From an uncultured Eubacteriales bacterium (GTDB lineage: Bacteria > Bacillota > Clostridia > Christensenellales > CAG-917): a stretch of 14,371 bases of DNA. The stretch is from positions 1-14,371 of the forward strand of contig URUQ01000019.1 in the NCBI GenBank assembly GCA_900551145.1, written 5' to 3'. Positions 6,975 to 13,619 of this stretch are shown one piece after another. The notes beneath the pieces are model-generated. The model did no database searches. It saw only the letters and a list, made by a program, of their open reading frames with translations, and was not told the origin of the DNA. Numbering within the stretch: position 1 is the stretch's first letter; each line of letters opens with the position of its first letter. The position numbers and the translations under genes were made by a program.

Positions 6975-8736
6975 TCTCAAAAAGTATTTCCCGATTGCGA
7001 AGTCCTCAATCTTCCAAAAGGAACAACTTTACGTAAAGGCGAACGAGGATATCTCAATCGACATTTACGAGGGAGAAACTATCGGCGTCGTCGGAGAATC
7101 GGGTTGCGGAAAATCCACACTCGGTAGAGTGTTGCTCCAACTTTACGATCAAACTGCAGGCGAATCTATTTACTACGGCAGAAGCATCGCGGAAGTTGCG
7201 CCTTCTTACGTTAAGGAAACAATCGTTCATTTCCATCGCCATATAAAAAAATATGAGAAACTCCGTGAAAAAGCGGATAAACTCGAAAAAGAAGTTGAGG
7301 CGGTTGGCGAGGAACAAGCAGATTTCTTTTTGCTTCAAAACAGGAATTTGGCCGTTGCGAACGCTCAGACCGAATTGCAACACATAGTAAAAATCGTCGG
7401 CGGATTCTTTGCCGTGCGCGATCAAGAGGGCATTCTAAAAAATCTCGAAATCTACAAATGTAACATCAAAGTCGTCAAATTGAAAAAGAAAATCGACGAC
7501 CAAAAGGTACAATTGGATTACCTCGAAGGCAAGCTCGATGACGAAAAGCTTACGGATAAGCAAAGAGAGTCGCTCCAAAAGAAAGTCGATCGCCAAAAAG
7601 CCAAAATAGACGCAACCGAAAAAGCCGCACAAGCAGAAGACGAAAGATTCAATGCTTTGTGCGCCAAACTTTCCGAAATTAAGGACAAGTACAGAGGTAA
7701 CGAGGAATATGACAAGTACGAGGCAATGCTCGACAACGGCGTCGACTTGGCAAGACTTAAATATAATGAAATCAGACCGCTCAGACGCGATTTGCAAATC
7801 ATATTCCAAGACCCGTATTCGAGTTTGAATCCTCGTATGACGGTCGGGCAAATCATCGAAGAGGGATTGACGACGCACAATTTCTATCGCCACGGTAGCA
7901 AGGCGATGAAAGATTATATTTTGCAGACAATGGCGAAGTGCGGTTTGCAAGATTATATGTTGCACCGCTATCCGCACCAATTCTCGGGCGGACAAAGACA
8001 GCGAATTTGCATTGCGCGTGCTTTGGCTGTTAAGCCGAAATTTGTCGTCTGCGACGAGTGTGTATCCGCTCTTGACGTGTCAATTCAATCGCAAATCATC
8101 AATTTGCTTGAAGAGCTGAAAGAGAAAGAGGGATTGACGTATTTGTTTATCTCCCATGACCTCTCTGTCGTGCGTTATATCAGCGACAGAATTTGCGTTA
8201 TGTACCTCGGCAATATAGTCGAACTTGCGGATGCGGAAACGATATTCAAAGATCCCCGCCATCCGTATACGATTGCGTTGTTGAGCTCCATCCCTACGAC
8301 GGATCTCGAAAGTTTGGACAAGGAGCGCATATTGCTCGAAGGCAATATCCCGAGTCCTATCAAGCCCCCGTCGGGATGTAAATTCCACACGAGATGCTAT
8401 ATGGCTTGCGATAAGTGCGACAGAGTTCCGCCACCGCTTGTTGAGGTCGAGCCGGGACATTTCGTCGCGTGCCACAGGTTAGAGAAAAAATTGGACGAGG
8501 ACGGCAATTATTTGTTCGAGTTGCCCAAGATGGTCAAAAAGACCATAAAAACGGCAGAAATACAAACAGGCACCGTAAATGCCGACAGCTCCGAGAGTGA
8601 GAAAACAGATTTCCCGATCGAGGAATTGGATGCAAAAATCGAAGAGCAACAAAACGGCGTAGTCGATATGGAGAACGACGTGGATGCCCCGGATGCAATC
8701 ATTGCAGAGGAGACTGCCAAAAGGTCGTTAGATTGA
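6937..8736 (+). CDS. oppF: Peptide ABC transporter ATP-binding protein OppF with long coiled-coil insert
   Basis: Second ATPase subunit, 599 aa against about 320-350 usual. AAGGAGG (6921-6927) lies inside the oppD coding end, 9 bases before GTG 6937 and 12 before ATG 6940. The GTG is taken for its spacing; either is possible. Walker A is GESGCGKS (53-60). Residues about 88-282 are an extra charged, Lys/Glu-rich segment, probably coiled coil at 97-130 and 168-275, placed before the Q-loop (LQIIFQDPYSSLNPR, Gln291). The signature FSGGQRQR (349-356), Walker B FVVCDE (369-374) and switch His407 are intact. The usual Pro after DE is Cys375 (DECVSALD). The C-terminal domain has Cys481, 487, 494 and 512 in the oligopeptide-transporter pattern, then an acidic tail from about 515. 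The insert keeps frame and codon style, so it looks genuine, and the ATPase should be active. Confidence 0.92.
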   Translation: MMNTSKKLLSINNLKKYFPIAKSSIFQKEQLYVKANEDISIDIYEGETIGVVGESGCGKSTLGRVLLQLYDQTAGESIYYGRSIAEVAPSYVKETIVHFHRHIKKYEKLREKADKLEKEVEAVGEEQADFFLLQNRNLAVANAQTELQHIVKIVGGFFAVRDQEGILKNLEIYKCNIKVVKLKKKIDDQKVQLDYLEGKLDDEKLTDKQRESLQKKVDRQKAKIDATEKAAQAEDERFNALCAKLSEIKDKYRGNEEYDKYEAMLDNGVDLARLKYNEIRPLRRDLQIIFQDPYSSLNPRMTVGQIIEEGLTTHNFYRHGSKAMKDYILQTMAKCGLQDYMLHRYPHQFSGGQRQRICIARALAVKPKFVVCDECVSALDVSIQSQIINLLEELKEKEGLTYLFISHDLSVVRYISDRICVMYLGNIVELADAETIFKDPRHPYTIALLSSIPTTDLESLDKERILLEGNIPSPIKPPSGCKFHTRCYMACDKCDRVPPPLVEVEPGHFVACHRLEKKLDEDGNYLFELPKMVKKTIKTAEIQTGTVNADSSESEKTDFPIEELDAKIEEQQNGVVDMENDVDAPDAIIAEETAKRSLD

Positions 8737-8737
8737 T

Positions 8738-8983
8738 ATGAAAAGAATGCTGCAAGACAATGGTGATAAACCGCATAGGGAAGGTTTTTTCGAGTTGATG
8801 TCGAGATTGAATCATCAATCGAAGAACGAGAAAACTCCCGAGAACGGCGATAAAATAAAGCTCGACAAAAAGGATATGGCAGCCTTATTCTTGTCGGCGT
8901 TATTCACATTGTTTTTGCCGGCGGTCATCATCCTATGCGCAATAGTGTGCGTGGTTATGGCTATATTCGGAGTATTCGGATAA
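8738..8983 (+). CDS. Small single-pass membrane protein at the end of the opp operon
   Basis: A product of 81 aa with no recognised family. The ATG follows the oppF stop codon by one base (TGATATG), so translational coupling is likely. The only ribosome-binding-like sequence is AAAAGG (8719-8724), 13 bases upstream, which is weak. The first 45 residues are hydrophilic and charged. Residues about 48-79 are strongly hydrophobic (AALFLSALFTLFL and IILCAIVCVVMAIFG), enough for one membrane span or a re-entrant pair, and the protein ends directly after it. By the positive-inside rule the charged N-terminus should be cytoplasmic. It could be a small accessory subunit of the expanded Opp transporter; that role rests only on its position before the operon terminator. 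Confidence 0.7.
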   Translation: MKRMLQDNGDKPHREGFFELMSRLNHQSKNEKTPENGDKIKLDKKDMAALFLSALFTLFLPAVIILCAIVCVVMAIFGVFG

Positions 8984-9011
8984 AACAATCATTTATAAAA
9001 TTCACCACTTA

Positions 9012-9041
9012 CAGCGCGTCTATTATAGACGCGTTGTTTTT
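9012..9041 (+). terminator. Intrinsic terminator of the opp operon
   Basis: The stem CAGCGCGTCTA (9012-9022) pairs with TAGACGCGTTG (9026-9036), 11 bp with one G-U, around the 3-base loop TTA. It is followed at once by TTTTT (9037-9041). It lies 29 bases after the last gene of the operon and is a textbook rho-independent terminator on the + strand. Confidence 0.88.
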
Positions 9042-9060
9042 GCCGACAAAGGCTACAATG

Positions 9061-9092
9061 AAAAACCTCGCAAACGTTATTGCGAGGTTTTT
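9061..9092. terminator. Bidirectional terminator between convergent operons
   Basis: AAAAACCTCGCAA (9061-9073) and TTGCGAGGTTTTT (9080-9092) are perfect 13-base arms around a 6-base loop, with A-run and T-run on either side, so the hairpin works in both directions. It is a second stop for opp transcription and the main stop for the - strand tldD-tldE operon, whose last stop codon is at 9136. Confidence 0.88.
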
Positions 9093-9135
9093 GAGTTTTC
9101 AGCGTGTTTTTGGTTTTTTAAAGTAAGCGCAATTG

Positions 9136-10416
9136 TTAGTTTGCAGTGCCTGCGACGGGGATGTCAAAAAGTTTTACGGCGTAAGGGCCTTCGTAGTTTG
9201 CGGATACGAATCTGTCCTTTGAGAAAAGCATATTGCGTTGCGCTTCGATGAGATTGCCGTTTATTGAACCGCCCGTAACGGGGGTAACTTTGCCGTTCTC
9301 GATGAGGTAGGCAAGACGGATTTCACCGCCGAAATGTCCCGTGAACGTGTCCATTTGGAAGTCGGAGAAAGCAACCGTCCAAAGGCAAGGGGTTTTCTTC
9401 ATATCCTCGAAGGATACGCTGCCTTCGTTGTTGCATTTGGTTTTGTCGTATACGCCCGTAGGCTCTATTCCGAGATAGCGACAGAAGGGAGTGCTTCCGT
9501 GTATTGTGCGAAGTTTGCCGTTTTCGATAACTTCGAGGTCTTGCATCTTTATGCCGTCACCGCTGAACGGACGTGTCGCAATCAGCGTCAAATCAAGCGC
9601 ATCACCCTTTACTTCGCCTTGTACGGCTTCGCCCTCCTTCCAAGAAGAATATCCGGGATAAATCATATCCGCTGCGGATTTTTCGGTGTAATAAGAGAGG
9701 ATTTCCGCAAGGTTTTTACCGCTCAAAACGACGTCGTATTTTCCGCTTTTGAGCGTCTTTTTCGCGCACGCTCTGTCGTATACGAAATCGAGATATTCTT
9801 TTACACCTTGTTTGAGCGCGTCGGTATTTACGTCGTCGTATTCAAATTGATTGATAAGTTCCACGTCATCGGGAGTTTTGCATTGCACCACGTAGTCACC
9901 CTTGCAAGTTGCGTCGGTGAAAGATACGTCCGTACCCTCGGAAGTGAGGATATGGCAATAAAGTCTGTGACAAAACACTTCCGTCGAGTTGATATAGGCG
10001 TGCTTATTCGTATCTGCGGAGAAGATTGCTTCCGCCATTTTGCCCGCGCTTTGAGCAAGCGGAGCGGTGGCGAGTTCGTTGTGTTTTTCGACGGTGTCCG
10101 ATACTACCTTTTTAGGTGGTGCGTAATACGGGTTCATCGCAAATTGCGCCGCAAAATACGCATCTTCGATTTCTTTCTTTATTTCGGCGTAGGACATAGA
10201 CGGATTGATATTCGCACCCGTGTCTCCGACGAGTTTTTTGCCGTCTTTTTCGAGCTCTCTCGATACCGTAACGACACATTTATGTGTGTCTTTTATACGC
10301 CTCGTGTCGAGATTGTGCTTGACGAAAAACAGTTCCGCCGACTCCTCTTTGACTTCGTTTATTCTCCAACGCTCGATATTTGATTCTGCCAAAGCTTTTT
10401 TGATTTTTTCTATCAT
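9136..10416 (-). CDS. pmbA: TldE/PmbA-like subunit of the TldD-TldE protease
   Basis: A product of 426 aa. The start at 10416 has GAGGTG (10422-10427) 5 bases upstream, and the gene begins 11 bases after the tldD stop, so the two form an operon. The C-terminal half shows the PmbA/TldE pattern: GKYDVVLSGKNLAEIL (about 225-240), RPFSGDG, and a closing GGEIRLAYLIENG...VTGGSINGNLIE segment with an F-GPYAVKLFDIPVAG ending. There is no HExxxH zinc motif, as expected for the non-catalytic partner. In the known enzyme TldD and TldE form a barrel that admits unfolded peptides to the TldD zinc site; roles include toxin degradation and maturation of ribosomal peptides. The N-terminal domain is divergent, sharing a WRI motif with its neighbour TldD. 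The natural substrate is unknown here. Confidence 0.85.
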   Translation of the reverse strand: MIEKIKKALAESNIERWRINEVKEESAELFFVKHNLDTRRIKDTHKCVVTVSRELEKDGKKLVGDTGANINPSMSYAEIKKEIEDAYFAAQFAMNPYYAPPKKVVSDTVEKHNELATAPLAQSAGKMAEAIFSADTNKHAYINSTEVFCHRLYCHILTSEGTDVSFTDATCKGDYVVQCKTPDDVELINQFEYDDVNTDALKQGVKEYLDFVYDRACAKKTLKSGKYDVVLSGKNLAEILSYYTEKSAADMIYPGYSSWKEGEAVQGEVKGDALDLTLIATRPFSGDGIKMQDLEVIENGKLRTIHGSTPFCRYLGIEPTGVYDKTKCNNEGSVSFEDMKKTPCLWTVAFSDFQMDTFTGHFGGEIRLAYLIENGKVTPVTGGSINGNLIEAQRNMLFSKDRFVSANYEGPYAVKLFDIPVAGTAN

Positions 10417-10427
10417 AATATCACCTC

Positions 10428-11846
10428 TCAGCCAAGTCTTATGCGCGCCTTCATATAAGGACCGCCGTCGGACACTTTAACCCATTCTTTGTAGCCTTTT
10501 CCGCAGAAACCGCTACCGCACGTTACGAGGGAAGAGCTCATCATACTCACCGATTTGAGCAAGTCGGGAACGTAACCTGTAAGCACGATAGGGGAGTAGA
10601 TTTTGCCGGTGAGTTTGCCGTCTTTGATCTCCCTTGCTTTTGTAACCATACATTGAATACCCCAGTTTTTAGGGTCTTCCATACCGCTCGAGGGGGATTC
10701 GAGCAAAAAGCCGTATTTGATTGACGCAATCATATCTTCGGGAGTTACGCCTTCTTTTGCGCCCTCGAAATAGGTGTTGGTCATACGCGTGTACACTTTG
10801 CGCTCGTAGCTTTCGCGTCTGCCGTTGCCTGTGGGCTTTACGCCGAGGCGACTTGCGGAAAGCGCATCGCACATACCGCGTTTCAAAATGCCGCCATCGA
10901 TAACGACCGTATCACCCGTGAAAGTGCCTTCGTCGTCAAACCAGCAAGTTGCCGTATCGTCAACCGCATTTCCGTCGTGCATGGTCACGAGGTCGCTTGC
11001 GACGCGCTCGTCTATGAAACTCGATGCAAGCGCTCTGTCTTTGACGAACATATCCATTTCCACGCCGTGTCCGAACGCCTCGTGGACTATCATACCCGTG
11101 GTGTCCGGGTCGCAAATGCAGTCGTATTCGCCGGGAATCATCGGCTCGCTCTTTAAGAGCTCGACAGCTTCGTTTGCGACGGTCAAAGCGTATTCGTCCA
11201 TTTCGTCGAGAAGTTCCGCTCCGCCGAGAGTGGAGAATCCCTTGTATGCGTCCAAAACTTCTTCTCCGCGTTGGGACATTGCCATAATCGCGCCGTTGGT
11301 GTACATCACGGTTTGGTCAAGGTCGCGATTTTTGGATATGAACAGTTTTCTGAACGCTCTGTACGATATCGTTGCGATTGCGTCAAGCACACCGTCCACC
11401 GTCAACGCCTTGTTGCGTATTCCTTCGAGACGTGCAAGAATTGCCTCGTCACCCATTTCCTTCGGATTGATTTTGTATCCGCCGACCTTTTTGAGTATCG
11501 CGGGTTCGTCGCTCGGAATGGGGGTGGGAAGAGGCGTTATTCCGCTCGGAATATTCTTTGCCTCTTGCGCTATGCGCTCGCCCATCGTCATCACGATTTG
11601 AGGGATTCTGTCCTCGGAGAATTCGTTGAAAGAATACTCCGCACAGCCGGTTTGGTCAAACACTCTCACCACGTAGCCCGAGCCGCCGCCCAGACCTTTA
11701 TTGTTTATTCTTTTGCCCGTGCGACTTATTCTCCAACTGCGATTATCGTCTTCCACCGCAAGCACCGACGCGTAATCGTACGTCTTGTCAAGCTCGGCTA
11801 TGAGTTTTTTTAGCGCAGGCTTGATTTGATCAAGTTTTTCAAACAT
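10428..11846 (-). CDS. tldD: Zinc metalloprotease TldD
   Basis: Catalytic subunit of the TldD-TldE peptidase, 472 aa. The start at 11846 has AAGGAG (11855-11860 on the - strand) 8 bases upstream. The frame extends to 11909 without a ribosome binding site, so the shorter form is chosen. The zinc motif HEAFGHGVEMD lies at 255-265 (His255, Glu256, His260), and the C-terminal segment CGSGFCGKGYKEWVKVSDGGP (443-463) supplies the expected third ligand, most likely Cys448 as in FCGKG. Other family markers are IPGEYDCICDPDTTGMIVHE, the metal-proximal GDTVVIDGGILKRGM segment and SPIVLTGYVPDLLKSVSM. It is the first gene of the operon, transcribed from the promoter near 11950-11978. The cytoplasmic complex cuts peptides and unfolded proteins. 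No defect is seen. Confidence 0.92.
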   Translation of the reverse strand: MFEKLDQIKPALKKLIAELDKTYDYASVLAVEDDNRSWRISRTGKRINNKGLGGGSGYVVRVFDQTGCAEYSFNEFSEDRIPQIVMTMGERIAQEAKNIPSGITPLPTPIPSDEPAILKKVGGYKINPKEMGDEAILARLEGIRNKALTVDGVLDAIATISYRAFRKLFISKNRDLDQTVMYTNGAIMAMSQRGEEVLDAYKGFSTLGGAELLDEMDEYALTVANEAVELLKSEPMIPGEYDCICDPDTTGMIVHEAFGHGVEMDMFVKDRALASSFIDERVASDLVTMHDGNAVDDTATCWFDDEGTFTGDTVVIDGGILKRGMCDALSASRLGVKPTGNGRRESYERKVYTRMTNTYFEGAKEGVTPEDMIASIKYGFLLESPSSGMEDPKNWGIQCMVTKAREIKDGKLTGKIYSPIVLTGYVPDLLKSVSMMSSSLVTCGSGFCGKGYKEWVKVSDGGPYMKARIRLG

Positions 11847-11949
11847 AATCGGTTCTCCTTTTATAGATTTTGAAGAATTCCGCATAGTCTGTCTTTTGTC
11901 ATCCGTCACGGATTCTTCTTTTAGTATTAGGTATAATATTTATGAATAC

Positions 11950-11978
11950 ATTATTAGTCCGAACCTGTGATTTGTCAA
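11950..11978 (-). promoter_or_regulatory. SigA-type promoter of tldD-tldE
   Basis: On the - strand, TTGACA (11978 to 11973, perfect -35) and AATAAT (11955 to 11950, 5 of 6 for -10) are separated by 17 bp. Transcription would start near 11943, giving a leader of about 97 bases before the tldD start at 11846. Confidence 0.65.
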
Positions 11979-12119
11979 GTTAAATGGTTTGCGATACGGC
12001 TTGTTATGTTCAATTCGCAACTTCGCTTAAACAGTTGATATGAGCAATGCGAACAATCGATGATGATGTGGTTTTTGTACGGTTGAAAAACAACGATTAT
12101 GTCGAGTGATAAACGGGGC

Positions 12120-12148
12120 TTGTATCTGAACACATAAAATGGTATAAT
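12120..12148 (+). promoter_or_regulatory. Extended -10 promoter of the 12203 gene
   Basis: The perfect -10 box TATAAT (12143-12148) is preceded by TGG (12140-12142), the extended -10 element. The -35 match TTGTAT (12120-12125), 17 bp upstream, is weak, as is common for extended -10 promoters. The start site would be near 12155, about 48 bases before the gene. Confidence 0.6.
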
Positions 12149-12202
12149 AATAAAGCCGTCGATAAGGGCGGTGCAAAACACCTTTTATGAGAGAAAAAAA
12201 CT

Positions 12203-13072
12203 ATGAAAGCAATAAAAGCAATACTTATCACTTTATTGGTTCTCGTGTTGATAGTCGTCGCTGCGTTTTTCGGCGCGTATTTTTACGTGCGTTCCACGTA
12301 CGGGATCGATCTTTTCCGCACAGCAGACCAACTCAAAACGCTAAACGAACGTGTTGACGAAAGCACGCTTTGTCCAAACGCATACGGTGACGGCGATTTT
12401 GTTGATATGAAAGATACCGTCAATGCCAAATTGGGCGGGCTTATCGTATATCAAGACGGCAAGGGATACAACGGTTATTACGTCGATTTCCAAGCACTCG
12501 CCGGCAAAACGTTGACCGGCAACGTTTCGCTCACGGAAAAGCAGGTGGGCGCAATCGCTCAAACGGTACTTTTTGCTCAAACGGGAGGGAAGTTGAAGCT
12601 GGGCGATAAGGAAGTTGCGGTATCTATCGTGCAAGTCGATTTTTCCAATTGTTCGGACAACGGTAGCGCGGACTTCAATGTCGTGGCAAAGCTCGATCTT
12701 TCGCCGTTTAAAGCGGATATGGACGGTTTTCCGTACAAATACGTCAAAAAGTATATCCCCGACACTCTTTACGTATCGTCAACCGTGCGCGTCGATAAGA
12801 CTGATAAAAACGGCTTTGAATATGCCGTATCGCACAAATCGCTTACATTAAATAATCTTTCTTCCGACGACACCGCGGACTTGTTTAAAACGCTTGACAC
12901 GATCCTCAAAATCGGTTCAATCGAGGATTTGAACGTCCAAATAGGTACGATTGCAACCAACGCGCTTATCGGAAACAAAGACAACGTAGGTTTTGCATAT
13001 TCTATGAGGGCAATCGGTGCGACAACGTTCGATTTTGTCGCCGCGGACGCAGACTTGTTTATCGTCAGATAA
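12203..13072 (+). CDS. Uncharacterised membrane-anchored extracytoplasmic protein
   Basis: A product of 289 aa; the family is not recognised. The ribosome binding site is weak (GAGAG at 12189-12193). Residues about 6-28 form one hydrophobic segment after two lysines and there is no lipobox, so it should be anchored by its N-terminus with residues 30-289 outside the membrane. The outer part has short alternating strands and two cysteines (Cys57, Cys149) that could pair. The LTEKQVGAIAQTVL segment (about 111-124) and the later KYIPDTLYVSSTVRVD segment (about 185-200) recall the layout of DUF2140/YpmS-like extracytoplasmic proteins, but that is only a resemblance by eye. It is monocistronic, with its own promoter and a terminator at 13203-13238. 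No catalytic motif is seen. Confidence 0.75.
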   Translation: MKAIKAILITLLVLVLIVVAAFFGAYFYVRSTYGIDLFRTADQLKTLNERVDESTLCPNAYGDGDFVDMKDTVNAKLGGLIVYQDGKGYNGYYVDFQALAGKTLTGNVSLTEKQVGAIAQTVLFAQTGGKLKLGDKEVAVSIVQVDFSNCSDNGSADFNVVAKLDLSPFKADMDGFPYKYVKKYIPDTLYVSSTVRVDKTDKNGFEYAVSHKSLTLNNLSSDDTADLFKTLDTILKIGSIEDLNVQIGTIATNALIGNKDNVGFAYSMRAIGATTFDFVAADADLFIVR

Positions 13073-13202
13073 AATGCGCCGATAGGATGCCTGTTAACGA
13101 TATGACAAACGGCAAAACATTGTTTTTGTAAAATAAAATATCATTGGAAAAACAACGGCATAATATCGACAACAACATATTGACAATAATAAATCGAATT
13201 CG

Positions 13203-13238
13203 ATAAAAGAAGTCCGACCAGCATCGGGCTTCTTTTAT
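13203..13238 (+). terminator. Intrinsic terminator after the 12203 gene
   Basis: ATAAAAGAAGTCCGA (13203-13217) pairs with TCGGGCTTCTTTTAT (13224-13238), 15 bp with one G-U, around the loop CCAGCA. The T-rich side TTCTTTTAT serves as the release tract, and the A-rich left side makes it usable in both directions. It lies 131 bases downstream of the gene. Confidence 0.8.
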
Positions 13239-13246
13239 AGTAAAAA

Positions 13247-13271
13247 ACCAATCCACATGGTGTGGATTGGT
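13247..13271. repeat. Perfect hairpin sequence with 3-base loop
   Basis: ACCAATCCACA (13247-13257) and TGTGGATTGGT (13261-13271) are perfect 11-base arms. No T-run follows, so a second terminator is unlikely. It could be a dispersed intergenic repeat or the end of a mobile element; only one copy is visible in this window. Confidence 0.55.
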
Positions 13272-13338
13272 AAAGTGTGGTGGGAGTGAGAATAGCATAA
13301 AAGAATATGTCTATTATGCCATGTTTTTAGATTAAAGA

Positions 13339-13365
13339 GGTTGCGCACAAATTTTGTGCACAACC
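13339..13365. repeat. Hairpin GGTTG-c-GCACAA / TTGTGC-a-CAACC
   Basis: Eleven base pairs with one mismatch around a 3-base loop. A TATAAT (13372-13377) follows closely, so the hairpin would overlap the -35 zone of any promoter there, but no -35 match at normal spacing is seen. It may be an operator or an intergenic repeat. Confidence 0.45.
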
Positions 13366-13390
13366 AAAATGTATAATATCTTGATTAACT

Positions 13391-13608
13391 ACTCCGAGTT
13401 TCATTGCCTTTCGGCGTGACGTTTTAGCACAGAGAAAAGCCTATATCAACGGCAAAATTATTGCTTGTTCGATATGGGCTATTTTATTGTAAGCGCAATA
13501 ATTTACGCCGGTCGTTGACATAGGCATAGTGTGATTTTAATGTATACGTTTTTGAGTTTTCTCGGTGCTGCGCCGTCTTGTTGCCGAAAGGCAAATAAAA
13601 CTCGGAGC
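13391..13608. mobile_element. Foldback (MITE-like) element with long imperfect inverted arms
   Basis: The left half is complementary to the right half over nearly its whole length. Matching blocks, left with right: CTCCGAGTTT 13392-13401 with 13598-13607; TTGCCTTTCGGC 13404-13415 with 13583-13594; GACG 13418-13421 with 13574-13577; AGCAC 13426-13430 with 13565-13569; GAGAAAA 13432-13438 with 13557-13563; GCCTATATCAACG 13439-13451 with 13513-13525 (one mismatch); AAATTATTGC 13455-13464 with 13495-13504. The right arm has 31 extra unpaired bases (13526-13556). No target-site duplication is obvious and there is no transposase inside. A non-autonomous foldback element is the best fit; a structured leader RNA is the alternative. 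Confidence 0.55.
13515..13541 (+). promoter_or_regulatory. Possible promoter of the sigma-like gene inside the foldback element
   Basis: TTGACA (13515-13520) is a perfect -35 box. The best -10 match, TTTAAT (13536-13541), is 15 bp away, shorter than ideal; TAATGT (13538-13543) at 17 bp is poorer. The -10 candidates lie in the 31 bases of the right arm that have no counterpart in the left arm. Confidence 0.35.
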
Positions 13609-13619
13609 GTATATACAAA

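Larger units (their letters stand above)
11847..12202. other. Divergent intergenic region between tldD and the 12203 gene
   Basis: This 356-base stretch carries the - strand tldD promoter (11950-11978) and the + strand promoter of the next gene (12120-12148). A short TTCGCA/TGCGAA inverted pair (12014-12019 and 12048-12053) is the only other structure noticed. The open frame on the - strand at 11975-12181 has no ribosome binding site or family resemblance and is not called. No tRNA or other RNA gene is seen. Confidence 0.55.
13073..13619. other. Structured intergenic region before the sigma-like gene
   Basis: This 547-base stretch has no credible gene but is full of secondary structure: a terminator (13203-13238), two further strong hairpins (13247-13271 and 13339-13365) and a 217-bp foldback element (13391-13608). 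A palindrome ATCGAATTCGAT (13193-13204) lies between a TTGACA (13180-13185) and the terminator stem; a promoter there would read straight into the terminator. The - strand frames at 13065-13298 and 13503-13751 look spurious. Confidence 0.6.

Noticed and set aside
9334..10383. 349-aa open frame on the + strand
   Set aside because: It lies fully opposite pmbA, has Arg/Phe/Cys-rich composition, no ribosome binding site and no family pattern.
10825..11601. 258-aa open frame on the + strand opposite tldD
   Set aside because: Antisense shadow of a gene with clear zinc-protease motifs; its Ser/Pro-rich content reflects the other strand.
11847..11909. N-terminal extension of tldD to 11909
   Set aside because: No ribosome binding site upstream of 11909, while the internal ATG at 11846 has AAGGAG at good spacing and matches the usual TldD start.
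12170..12186. GGTG-CAAAA-CACC followed by TTTT as an attenuator before the 12203 gene
   Set aside because: The stem is only 4 bp, too short to support termination.
13180..13208. TTGACA with GATAAA as a promoter, with palindrome ATCGAATTCGAT in its spacer
   Set aside because: The transcript would start inside the terminator stem at 13203-13238, so no product is possible. The palindrome may be chance.
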